Below are positions 35,366-43,200 of a stretch of DNA of 64,000 nucleotides, piece after piece; position 1 is the stretch's first letter; each line of letters starts with the position of its first letter. Under the pieces are notes generated by a model. The model had not been told where the DNA came from. It ran no database searches and saw only the letters and a list, made by a program, of their open reading frames with translations. The stretch spans positions 1,681,001 through 1,745,000 of the forward strand of contig NZ_CP104467.1 of assembly GCF_025369935.1 (NCBI RefSeq). The letters are read 5' to 3'. This DNA comes from Paenibacillus andongensis (GTDB lineage: Bacteria; Bacillota; Bacilli; Paenibacillales; NBRC-103111). A program made the position numbers and the translations under genes.

Positions 35366-35423
35366 GACCCCCTTTTTAATATAAACTTTTGAACCCGGCC
35401 CCGTTGGCTGGGTTCCTTTTTTT
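35366..35423 (+). ncRNA. Candidate small RNA, module copy 1
   Basis: From a start about 7 bases after TATAAT, the transcript would be about 58 nt: a short CAAGACCCCC run, a U/A-rich single strand (TTTTTAATATAAACTTTT) and an intrinsic terminator with stem GAACCC/GGGTTC, inner GCC/GGC, loop CCGTT and seven T. There is no start codon with a ribosome site. A second copy at 47665-47724 keeps these blocks, and its stem changes in pairs. The C-rich, unpaired 5' region could pair with G-rich Shine-Dalgarno sequences, as in RoxS/RsaE-type RNAs. It could instead be an attenuator for the 35616 gene, but that gene has its own promoter. Confidence 0.6.
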
Positions 35424-35615
35424 GTTTGGGTACAAAGCAAGCGGGCTCATCGATTGGCTTTTTGCCAATACGCCTCGCGAAGCAAGACCAGCGCGATTAC
35501 ATTTAACACTTACCTTCCTAGTGTAGCCTGTTACACAACTTGCTTGTATTTCCTAATTTTGTAATATATATTAGGTCATGAGAGATCATTTTTTAAAATG
35601 AGAGGAGAGATTATT
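35424..35615 (+). promoter_or_regulatory. Leader region and promoter of the copper-amine-oxidase-like gene
   Basis: TTGCTT (35540-35545), 16-base spacer, TAATAT (35562-35567) form a likely promoter about 50 bases before the gene. Upstream is a small hairpin ATTGGC/GCCAAT (about 35453-35469) and otherwise nothing coding. AGAGGAGAG is the ribosome site. Confidence 0.5.
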
Positions 35616-36278
35616 ATGAAGAAAACAATAGTTTCGATTGTTGGAATTTCTATGATTTTCAGTGCGGCAGCAGGCGTATACGCAGGGGCGAATTTGCAGG
35701 AAATTAAGGCTTATTTGAACAACGATATTAAAGTAAAGGTAAACGGAAATGTCGTACAATTATTGGATGCGCAAGGTAATGTAGTAACTCCAATTACATA
35801 CGATGGAAGTACTTATTTGCCTGCTAGAGCTATTGCAAGTTCATTGAACGTAGCGGTGGATTACGATGCTGAATCAAATAGTGTTTTATTTGGTGAAAAG
35901 GTGGAAGGGATTCCGGTTAATGCAGATCAAACTTTTTATCAAGCAATTAAAGACCCTGACTTAACGAAATACAAAAGTAAGGATTATGGGGAAGTCATTA
36001 AAGATACGAAAAGTTCTGGATCGAATTTTACATTGGAACCAAATGGCAAGTATCAGAAACTTTATTTGCAAGTTGCTGCTATCGGTTCAGATGTAGAATT
36101 GAAAATTCAAGACAAGGATAGTAAACTACTTAAACAAGATACAGTGACAGTTAATGACGGATTAAAAACGATTGAGGTCAATATAGCTGGATTAGGCGAT
36201 GTTACAGTTATTTATTCATATAAAAGTGACGGTAAATCAGGCATTTTTGTACCTTTAACTACTTCTTATTACAAGTGA
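35616..36278 (+). CDS. Secreted protein with copper amine oxidase N-terminal-like domain
   Basis: 220 residues from ATG 35616; the frame opens six codons earlier but the ribosome site fits 35616. Signal peptide (KKTIVSIVGISMIFSAAAGVYA, roughly 24 residues, cleaved after VYA). Residues about 30-95 contain the copper-amine-oxidase-N/stalk pattern (VKVNGNVV, TYLPARAIASSLNVAVDYD, NSVLFG), a wall- or surface-associated module abundant in Paenibacillaceae. The remainder is a beta-rich domain of unknown role (YLQVAAIGSDVELKIQD). It has no metal or catalytic site of the amine oxidase itself, so enzymatic activity is not expected. Confidence 0.82.
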   Translation: MKKTIVSIVGISMIFSAAAGVYAGANLQEIKAYLNNDIKVKVNGNVVQLLDAQGNVVTPITYDGSTYLPARAIASSLNVAVDYDAESNSVLFGEKVEGIPVNADQTFYQAIKDPDLTKYKSKDYGEVIKDTKSSGSNFTLEPNGKYQKLYLQVAAIGSDVELKIQDKDSKLLKQDTVTVNDGLKTIEVNIAGLGDVTVIYSYKSDGKSGIFVPLTTSYYK

Positions 36279-36316
36279 CATATCAATAAAATCGCTTAAT
36301 TCATGCGAAACCAACT

Positions 36317-36371
36317 AAAAAGCTTCATGTATCAAGATCTATTCTACATCTTGAGCATGAGAGCTTTTTTT
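36317..36371 (+). terminator. Intrinsic terminator after the copper-amine-oxidase-like gene
   Basis: AAAAGCTTCATG pairs imperfectly with CATGAGAGCTTTT, with an inner CAAGAT/ATCTTG stem, followed by seven T. Confidence 0.8.
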
Positions 36372-36505
36372 AATTTCATCTGATGAAAACGAACATTCAT
36401 AGTTATTCTTTTCACTAGAAGAACAATGAAAAGCTTCCGATTACCAGATCAGCAAGGTATACTGGAAGTAACAGCTTATCTTTTTGGTTTTCATTCAATC
36501 ATAAT

Positions 36506-36520
36506 TTGCAAACGCATACA
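36506..36520 (+). promoter_or_regulatory. CcpA cre site (full consensus match)
   Basis: TTGCAAACGCATACA fits the cre consensus WTGNAANCGNWNNCW at every fixed position. It lies 78 bases before the sensor gene of the sugar-uptake locus, so catabolite repression is expected. Apart from this the 36372-36597 interval holds no gene that I can support. Confidence 0.6.
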
Positions 36521-36597
36521 TGAAGCAAATCATCCACATTGTTTACTCTCCACTATGATCGCAACACGGAATCGTGAAGGAAATGGGGATATTGACT

Positions 36598-38925
36598 ATG
36601 CTGTTCAAGAGAGAGAGAAGCGGTAATGTTAACGTTAACAAAGGAAGGCATCGCGTGTTTGCGCGAATTCTCGTTCCTTATCTTGTTTTTCTGATGCTGC
36701 CGATGATTATTGGCTGGGTCATTTATCAGAAGACGACGGCGCTAATCGAAAGCGAAGCAACCGCGAGCCATATGAACCTGCTGGAGCAGAGTAAAGATAT
36801 CCTTGATCGAAGATTGGAGGAAATCGCCTCGATTACTCAGCAGTTAGCGGCCGATACAAGGATTATGCGGTTTCAGTCTGTCACTGATCCTTTTGAGGGG
36901 ACGAATACGTACCGGATTTTGGATACGAATAAAAGCTTGTACGACTATAGGATGTCTAATAATTTCATATTTAATTATTATGTCTTATTCAAAAATAGTG
37001 AGATGGTGCTAACCCCGGGGGCTTCTTATTCGTTTCAGCATTTTTTTGATCGGGTAGCTCATTACAGTGAGCGTGATTATGCCTCATGGTATGACTTCGT
37101 CGCTAAGCAATTTCATACGCGCAAGACTTTTGCGTCTGAGGAGGTCGTCGTACAGGGTGTGCCCTATTCTATGCTGACGTATATGCAATCGCTTGGGTAC
37201 CCTGGTAATCCTCAGGGCGCTATTGCTGTCATGATTGACCAGAAGGAAATCCAGAAGCTGTTTCAAGGGCTGAACATTTCCGAAGGGGGATGGGCCTATA
37301 TTGTGGACGGAGAGGGGAAGATCATTAGCAAGTTATCGGCGAGTGAAGCCCCCTTACCGATCGAGATCGGCAATCTTATTGGCGATAAGGGAGTAATCGA
37401 GCAATCGCTGCAATCGAAGCAGATGATGATTACTTATACGAAATCCTCCTATAACGGTTGGACGTATCTGGTGGGAGAACCGACTTTTGTCGTACTAGAG
37501 AAGGTTCGTTATATTCAGAAAATCACTTTCTCTTTAACGTTCGTCTTTCTTGTCGTAGGTGTCTTTATCGCGTATGTGCTGGCTTATCGCAACAGTAAAC
37601 CGTTACGTAATATCGTAAACGTGATTCTGGAAAAAGGGGACGTCATCTCGCACCAGAGGGATGTCTTTGGATTAATCGGAGAAACGGTAACCGGTTTGTT
37701 CCACAATAACCGCAGGATGAAGTCTGAGATCGAACAGCAGGTTCCTTTGCTGAGGGCAGCCTATTTTCAGCGGTTATTGAACGGGCAATTTATTTCGGCA
37801 CGTGATGCAGATGCTTTGTTAAAGTATGTTGGTATGGATTTGCAGGGGTTGTCCTATCGGGTCGTAGTTGTTCATTTGCGAGGCTTCGATAACGGCTTTA
37901 ACGATGACCTGTTGGAAGAACTGGATATGAAGCGTTTGCTGGCCAAAGAAATGTTGATAAGGACGATCGATCAGGAAGGCTTTGTTTACGATATTGCGGA
38001 GGATCAGTTCGCGGTGCTTTTTTGCTATCGAGCTGAACAGTCGGAGCCCTACAAGGCGCCAATTGAACAGAAGTTGAAGGAAGTTAGTGAGGAGATGAAA
38101 AGCCAGTTAAAGCTAGTCTCCGTCTATGGTGTAGGCGGTTTATGTGATAGCCTTACCAGCATCTCCAGATCGTATGAACAGGCAAGAGAAGCATTGAACG
38201 TACAATTATGGAAAAATGAGAATGAAATCGTCTGGCATGACGAGCTCCCGACAGATATGAATAACTACTATTTTCCGCAGGATGTGGAGATCCGCTTAAT
38301 TAATTTGGCGAAAGCGGGGGACCATGCTGAGGTTCAGCATACGCTTGATGAGATATTCCATGAAAATTTCGAGCTGAGGCACCTTTCCTTCGCAGTTATG
38401 CAGTTGTTCTTGTTTGAAATGTGGGGAAGTCTGGTGAAGCTGCTGCCGCAAATGGAGCTCGATCAGCAGGAGGTTTACAAGCGCATCCAATCACTCAGCA
38501 GTGAGATAGACTCCTATGAAAATATGCGCAAAAATTATCAGTCGATCCGTGCAACCTATCAATGGATTTGCGAAAGTGTGAACGAGCATAAGAAAAGTCA
38601 AAATGTGCTGCTGATTCAAAGTATTCTTGGCATGCTGCGCAGCGCCTATATGGACAGTGAGCTTTGTCTGGATGTAGTGGCCGATCGGTTTCGCATCTCG
38701 AAAGTGTATCTGTCCCAATTTTTCAAAGAGCAAACGGGCATTAATTTCTCTGACTATCTGGAAAATCTGCGCATGGATCGGGCCAAAGATCTTCTCCAGA
38801 CAACGGAACTAACCATTCTTGAAATTTCCGATAAGGTTGGCTATAGTTCCTCTAATACGTTTTGTCGGGCATTCAAGCGGCTGAATGGCGTCAGTGCGAC
38901 CTCCTATAAGAAATTACACGGATAG
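36598..38925 (+). CDS. Membrane-bound AraC-type regulator with extracellular sensor domain
   Basis: About 775 residues. TM1 near 25-45, an extracellular dCache-like sensor (about 50-290), TM2 near 305-330 (FSLTFVFLVVGVFIAYVLAYR), a cytosolic middle region resembling a degenerate GGDEF, and a C-terminal AraC helix-turn-helix pair (DVVADRFRISKVYLSQFFKEQTG; LEISDKVGYSSSNTFCRAFKRLNG). This one-piece sensor-regulator is typical of Paenibacillus beside LplA/LplB/YtcP transporters, which it usually activates. I take ATG 36598, nine bases after GGGG; in-frame GTG 36574 and ATG 36583 are alternatives. The probable target is the ABC operon from 39088. Confidence 0.87.
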   Translation: MLFKRERSGNVNVNKGRHRVFARILVPYLVFLMLPMIIGWVIYQKTTALIESEATASHMNLLEQSKDILDRRLEEIASITQQLAADTRIMRFQSVTDPFEGTNTYRILDTNKSLYDYRMSNNFIFNYYVLFKNSEMVLTPGASYSFQHFFDRVAHYSERDYASWYDFVAKQFHTRKTFASEEVVVQGVPYSMLTYMQSLGYPGNPQGAIAVMIDQKEIQKLFQGLNISEGGWAYIVDGEGKIISKLSASEAPLPIEIGNLIGDKGVIEQSLQSKQMMITYTKSSYNGWTYLVGEPTFVVLEKVRYIQKITFSLTFVFLVVGVFIAYVLAYRNSKPLRNIVNVILEKGDVISHQRDVFGLIGETVTGLFHNNRRMKSEIEQQVPLLRAAYFQRLLNGQFISARDADALLKYVGMDLQGLSYRVVVVHLRGFDNGFNDDLLEELDMKRLLAKEMLIRTIDQEGFVYDIAEDQFAVLFCYRAEQSEPYKAPIEQKLKEVSEEMKSQLKLVSVYGVGGLCDSLTSISRSYEQAREALNVQLWKNENEIVWHDELPTDMNNYYFPQDVEIRLINLAKAGDHAEVQHTLDEIFHENFELRHLSFAVMQLFLFEMWGSLVKLLPQMELDQQEVYKRIQSLSSEIDSYENMRKNYQSIRATYQWICESVNEHKKSQNVLLIQSILGMLRSAYMDSELCLDVVADRFRISKVYLSQFFKEQTGINFSDYLENLRMDRAKDLLQTTELTILEISDKVGYSSSNTFCRAFKRLNGVSATSYKKLHG

Positions 38926-38959
38926 AATGCGGCACTATTGTGCCGTATTCTTTACTTTT
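38924..38959 (+). terminator. Probable terminator of the AraC-type sensor gene
   Basis: AGAATGCGGCAC and GTGCCGTATTCT form a 12-bp stem (one mismatch) with a 4-base loop, followed by TTACTTTT. It starts within the stop codon. Confidence 0.7.
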
Positions 38960-39007
38960 GCACATTTATTTAGAAGTGCACATGACTGAATCTTAATATT
39001 TGCACAT
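38960..39007 (+). promoter_or_regulatory. Direct repeats, candidate operator of the AraC-type regulator
   Basis: TTTGCACAT, AGTGCACAT and TTTGCACAT share GCACAT at 38960, 38978 and 39002. AraC proteins bind direct repeats, and this cluster lies between the sensor gene and the ABC operon. Confidence 0.45.
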
Positions 39008-39023
39008 GGAGAAAGCGCTTTCC
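39008..39023 (+). promoter_or_regulatory. cre-like palindrome before the ABC operon
   Basis: GGAGAAAGCGCTTTCC is nearly symmetric around CG, as LacI/CcpA operators are. It departs from the strict cre consensus at its outer bases. Confidence 0.45.
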
Positions 39024-39087
39024 AATTTACGGTGTGAGGCAATTTTTGTATCGTAAAGGTATCAATTGAAAGGGGGAGGAGCACACC

Positions 39088-40050
39088 ATGAAAGAGGTTG
39101 TCTTAACCAAAGCAAGCACGGGGGCAAGCAGTCGTCTACTGATTGTCGCAAGGAAGCAAATGAAGAAAAGTTGGCAACTGTATGCCCTGCTTGCGCTTCC
39201 AGTCATCTATGTCCTTGTGTTTAAATATTATCCGATGTACGGGGCGCAGATTGCCTTCAAGGATTATATTGCATCCAAGGGTGTTGCTGGGAGCGAGTGG
39301 GTCGGTATGAAGCATTTCATCCGATTTTTCAACTCTTATGAATTTGTGAAATTGATGAAAAACACGTTGATCATCAGCTTGTACAGCTTGCTTGCCGGGA
39401 TTCCGTTTCCGATTATTCTGGCCTTATCTTTGAATTATGTGAAAAACCAGGTGTTCAAAAAGTCCGTACAACTGATTACTTACGCTCCCCATTTTATATC
39501 CATCGTCGTGATGGTAGGGATCATCATAGAGCTGCTGGACCCCCGCAATGGACTAGTGAACATGCTGCTTGGTCAATTGGGCATGAAAACGATCAACTTT
39601 ATGGCCAAGCCGGAATATTTCAGTTCGATCTATGTCTGGTCTGGTATTTGGCAAAATGTAGGCTTTTCCTGCATCATTTATTTAGCAGCTTTAGCGGGTG
39701 TAGATCCCGCACAACATGAAGCGGCAGTCATTGATGGGGCAAGTAAATTTCAGCGCATGCTGCATATCGATCTGCCGAGCATCGTTCCGGTTATGATTAT
39801 TTTGCTTATTTTGAATACCGGTCATATTCTGGATCTGGGCTTTGAAAAAGTGCTGCTATTGCAGAATCCGCTGAATGCGCGCACCTCGGAAGTCATTGAT
39901 ACATTTGTGTACAAGGTCGGCCTTGCCTCCCAGGCGATGAATTACTCTTATTCCACGGCTATCAATTTATTCAAGTCAGTCATTGGTTTGATTTTATTAA
40001 TCTCGGTCAACCAAATAGCGAAGAAAGCTAAGCAGGAAAGCCTATGGTAA
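39088..40050 (+). CDS. Carbohydrate ABC transporter permease (LplB-like)
   Basis: 320 residues, six membrane helices after a basic N-terminus. The coupling loop is EAAVIDGASKFQRMLHIDLPS, with the EAA..G pattern (key EAAVIDGAS). The FKYYPMYGAQIAFKDY segment is typical of LplB of Paenibacillus/Bacillus, which imports complex oligosaccharides. AAAGGGGGAGGAG precedes the ATG. First gene of the operon, followed 24 bases later by the partner permease. Controlled probably by the sensor encoded upstream and by CcpA. Confidence 0.93.
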   Translation: MKEVVLTKASTGASSRLLIVARKQMKKSWQLYALLALPVIYVLVFKYYPMYGAQIAFKDYIASKGVAGSEWVGMKHFIRFFNSYEFVKLMKNTLIISLYSLLAGIPFPIILALSLNYVKNQVFKKSVQLITYAPHFISIVVMVGIIIELLDPRNGLVNMLLGQLGMKTINFMAKPEYFSSIYVWSGIWQNVGFSCIIYLAALAGVDPAQHEAAVIDGASKFQRMLHIDLPSIVPVMIILLILNTGHILDLGFEKVLLLQNPLNARTSEVIDTFVYKVGLASQAMNYSYSTAINLFKSVIGLILLISVNQIAKKAKQESLW

Positions 40051-40074
40051 GGCGGATAGAGGGAGGAAGTCATC

Positions 40075-40971
40075 ATGGAGCATGCTAACATTCGGGAAGC
40101 CAGCAATGACCGTTGGTTTAACGTGATCAATTACACGGTGCTTTCCTTATTTCTTATTATTGTGATGTATCCGCTAGTGTTTATTGTAAGCGCATCCTTC
40201 AGCAGCCCTGAAGCGGTTATCACGGGGAAAGTGTGGCTGTGGCCGGTTCAACCTACATTCGACGGTTATGCGGCTGTATTTAAACATAAGCTGATTTGGA
40301 GCTCGTTTCGCAATTCCGTCATTTATACGGTTCTGGGTACAGCCATCAATGTCGCATTAACGATTATGGCCGCTTATCCGCTCGCACGCAGAGACTTGTT
40401 TGGGAAAAACGTGGTCATGCTTTTACTGGTGTTCACCACCATGTTTTCCGGCGGGCTCATTCCGAGCTACCTGCTGGTCAAAGATCTCGGCATGTTAAAT
40501 ACGATGTGGTCGATGGTTTTGCCAGGGGCAATGAGTGTATTCAATGTCATTATTACAAGAACCTATTTCAAAACGACGATACCGGAAGAACTGCTGGAGG
40601 CTGCTCAGCTGGACGGCTGTAACGATTTTAAGTTTGTATGGAATGTCGTGATCCCGCTGTCTGGCCCGATCATTGCTGTCATTACCTTGTATTCGGCGGT
40701 AGGTTATTGGAATCAATATTTTAATGCGTTGATCTATTTGAAGCAGCCGAGTCTTTATCCATTACAGCTTGTACTTAGGGAAATACTCGTTCAAAATGAG
40801 GTAGATTCCGCTATGCTGACCGATCTGGGACAGGAAGCGAATCGGGAGGGTCTACGGGCACTGCTTAAATACTCTCTCATTGTCGTCTCGTCGCTGCCAC
40901 TTATGATAATTTACCCTTTTGTACAGAAGCATTTTGTTAAGGGAGTCATGATCGGTTCGTTGAAAGGTTAG
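40075..40971 (+). CDS. Carbohydrate ABC transporter permease (YtcP/LplC-like)
   Basis: 298 residues, six membrane helices. Coupling loop EAAQLDGCNDFKFVWNVVIPL (key EAAQLDGC). It forms a heterodimer with the preceding LplB-like permease. It has GGGAGGAAG before the ATG. The binding protein follows 51 bases on. Confidence 0.93.
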   Translation: MEHANIREASNDRWFNVINYTVLSLFLIIVMYPLVFIVSASFSSPEAVITGKVWLWPVQPTFDGYAAVFKHKLIWSSFRNSVIYTVLGTAINVALTIMAAYPLARRDLFGKNVVMLLLVFTTMFSGGLIPSYLLVKDLGMLNTMWSMVLPGAMSVFNVIITRTYFKTTIPEELLEAAQLDGCNDFKFVWNVVIPLSGPIIAVITLYSAVGYWNQYFNALIYLKQPSLYPLQLVLREILVQNEVDSAMLTDLGQEANREGLRALLKYSLIVVSSLPLMIIYPFVQKHFVKGVMIGSLKG

Positions 40972-41022
40972 TCATTCAATGAAAATTTTTCCAATGAAAA
41001 ATGCTGGGGAGGGTTCTTTTAG

Positions 41023-42678
41023 ATGAAAAAATGGATGGTCGTAAGCTTAGGGTTAGCCTTGGGTACAGTTTCGGTTTTAAGCGGTTGTTCAGATAAGGAA
41101 GCTGGGAAATCAGATGCACCACCTAAAGTAGCAGAGGATCGGGTGACAGCCGCGGGGCAATTACCCATCACGAATGAAAAAACGACCATAAAAGTACTTG
41201 TAAAGGGAAGCGCATTTGTTGAAGACTTTGCCACGAATGAATATACGAAGTACTTAGAGGAGAAGACGAACATTCATATCGTGTGGGATGTTGCCCCGGA
41301 GAAATCCGCGGTAGAAAAGCTTAATTTGGTGCTCGGAAGCGGAGATTTGCCTGATGTGATCATGGGTTTTGACGTTAGCCCTACACAACAGCTGATCTAT
41401 GGCAGCCAAGGCGATTTCCTCGATTTAAAGCCTTTTATCGATAAGTATGGCGTCGAAACCAAGAAGATGTTTGAGCAAGTTGAAGGAGTGAAAGATGCGA
41501 TTACAGCGCCAGGCGGTAAAATATACGGGCTGCCGCTTGTGAACGAGTGTTTCCATTGCTCCATGTCCCAAAAAATGTGGATTTATAAGCCATGGCTGGA
41601 TAAATTGGGGCTGGCTGTGCCAACGACTACGGATGAGCTGTACGAAGTACTGAAAGCATTTAAAACAAAGGATCCGAATGGCAACGGAAAAGCCGATGAG
41701 ATTCCACTTGCAGGTGCAGCGGTGGGACCAAACGTCAATATCGATTCGTTCATTATGAATGCTTTTACACTAAATCCTAACAATACCAACCGTTTGTTCC
41801 TCAATAACGGCAAGGTCGATGTGCCTTATAACAAGCAGGAATGGCGAGAGGGTTTGAAGTATCTGAACAAGTTGTATGCCGAAGGTTTGATCGCGCCGCA
41901 GTCCTTCACGCAGGATCGGGATCAAGCGAAGCAGATGGGGGAAAATCCTAATATTAATATATTGGGCGCAGCGGTAGCCCAGCATAACGGGACGTTTACA
42001 GCCTTCAACGGACCTAGCGGAAGATGGCTTGAGGTTACCGCCGTGCCAGTGCTCAAAGGGCCCAAAGGCTTGCAAGTTGCTCCGTATACGAACAGCGTCT
42101 CTCAAGGGCGCTACGTGATTACGAAAGCGAGTAAAAATCCGGAAGCTGCTTTCCGACTGGCTGATCTGATGTATACACAGGAGATGACGCTGCGTAATAC
42201 AGAAGGACGTCCTGATATTGAATGGAAAAATGCGGCTCAAGGCGAGCTCGGCATCAATGGCAAGCAGGCCATCTGGAAATATACCGACGCCAAGCTGCCG
42301 AATGTGCAAAATGTGAAATGGGCTCAAACCGGACCGTCTCTTAGAACGAATGATTTCCGCTTAGGCTTGGTCGCCGATCCGAAAAATCCATTGGAAGTCA
42401 TTTTGTACAATGAAACGAAAAACAAGTATGAGCCTTACAAGCAGAAGCTGGATACTTTCCTGCCACAGCTGTTCTTCACGAATGAGCAAGCGATGGAGCT
42501 AGCCGATCTCGAGAAGACGATTACCGATCATGTCAAAGAGATGACCGCTCGCTTCATCATCGGGGACGCAAGTCTGGAGAAAGATTGGGACGGCTACCTG
42601 AAAAACTTGGATAATATGAACCTGAAGCGTTATCTGGAAATTTATCAAGCTGCCTATGATGCGAAGAAGAAAAAGTAG
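41023..42678 (+). CDS. Extracellular solute-binding lipoprotein (LplA-like)
   Basis: 551 residues, the long type of family-1 solute-binding protein used with LplB/YtcP. Lipobox LSGC with Cys22. The fold is marked by TKYLEEKTNIHIVWDV, LGSGDLPDVIMG and PNGNGKADEIPL, the last an EF-hand-like calcium loop often seen in these proteins. It binds an oligosaccharide outside the cell. The operon has no ATPase gene, so a shared MsmX/UgpC-like ATPase encoded elsewhere must drive it. No glycosidase is next to it, so the sugar cannot be guessed. Confidence 0.92.
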   Translation: MKKWMVVSLGLALGTVSVLSGCSDKEAGKSDAPPKVAEDRVTAAGQLPITNEKTTIKVLVKGSAFVEDFATNEYTKYLEEKTNIHIVWDVAPEKSAVEKLNLVLGSGDLPDVIMGFDVSPTQQLIYGSQGDFLDLKPFIDKYGVETKKMFEQVEGVKDAITAPGGKIYGLPLVNECFHCSMSQKMWIYKPWLDKLGLAVPTTTDELYEVLKAFKTKDPNGNGKADEIPLAGAAVGPNVNIDSFIMNAFTLNPNNTNRLFLNNGKVDVPYNKQEWREGLKYLNKLYAEGLIAPQSFTQDRDQAKQMGENPNINILGAAVAQHNGTFTAFNGPSGRWLEVTAVPVLKGPKGLQVAPYTNSVSQGRYVITKASKNPEAAFRLADLMYTQEMTLRNTEGRPDIEWKNAAQGELGINGKQAIWKYTDAKLPNVQNVKWAQTGPSLRTNDFRLGLVADPKNPLEVILYNETKNKYEPYKQKLDTFLPQLFFTNEQAMELADLEKTITDHVKEMTARFIIGDASLEKDWDGYLKNLDNMNLKRYLEIYQAAYDAKKKK

Positions 42679-42699
42679 ATTTGATACAATCCGATAGAT

Positions 42700-42745
42700 G
42701 GGGTCGATAATCCAGAGAATTGCTCTGGAGAGTCGGCCCTTTTTT
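42700..42745 (+). terminator. Intrinsic terminator of the sugar ABC operon
   Basis: GGGGTCGA pairs with TCGGCCC at the base and TCCAGAG with CTCTGGA above, 5-base loop, followed by six T. Confidence 0.85.
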
Positions 42746-42790
42746 GAGATAGGATTTATATACACTTTGAAGTGACCGTGTGGTGGTAAG

Positions 42791-43000
42791 CCTGCAATTG
42801 TACATGCTTTTTTTCTTTGAATAGCTCCTATTCATAAATTCCTGCAATTGTGCAGGCTTTTGTGGTCCTTTTTACTACCAGGATGGAAAAGTCTGGAAAT
42901 TCCTGCAAATTAGCAGCCTTTTTCTCTTTTCAAACGAATTTAGCAAAAATCTCTGTACTTTCGCAGTAGTCCCTTACTAAGGAACCTGCAAATAATAATC
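42791..43000. repeat. Degenerate array of CCTGCA hairpins
   Basis: The 520 bases between the ABC operon and the MDR gene have no gene. They hold five related short units: CCTGCAATTGTACATGC (42791), CCTGCAATTGTGCAGGC (42841), CCTGCAAATTAGCAGCC (42902), CTCTGTACTTTCGCAG (42951) and CCTGCAAATAATA (42985), the first three followed by T runs. The second is a perfect CCTGCA/TGCAGG hairpin; the others look like decayed copies, 34-61 bases apart. 43000-43200 has only a weak stem near 43060 and the ribosome site AAAAGGAG. Confidence 0.55.
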
Positions 43001-43200
43001 GTATAGTTAGAATCCACATCACTCCCTCCCTACGCACTAAAGAATGGGATTACACCAAGGATCTGAGGCAAAGCCTAGGTTTTTTCTTGCATGGTACACT
43101 CCATCGTTGTTTTCGATAAAAAATCATTTCTTACGTCAAAGACGCCTCCAAGAAAAACAATTATATTGAAAATGAGTTCAATAAAAAGGAGTGCGTTGCG

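Noticed and set aside
36426-36626. 66-codon plus-strand frame before the AraC-type sensor gene.
   Set aside because: Overlaps the cre site and the sensor start, with no ribosome site and no recognisable protein pattern.
43050-43090. GGATCTGAGGC/GCCTAGG region with TTTTTT as a T-box or riboswitch.
   Set aside because: The stem is weak and no T-box or known aptamer block is found in the 300 bases before the MDR gene.
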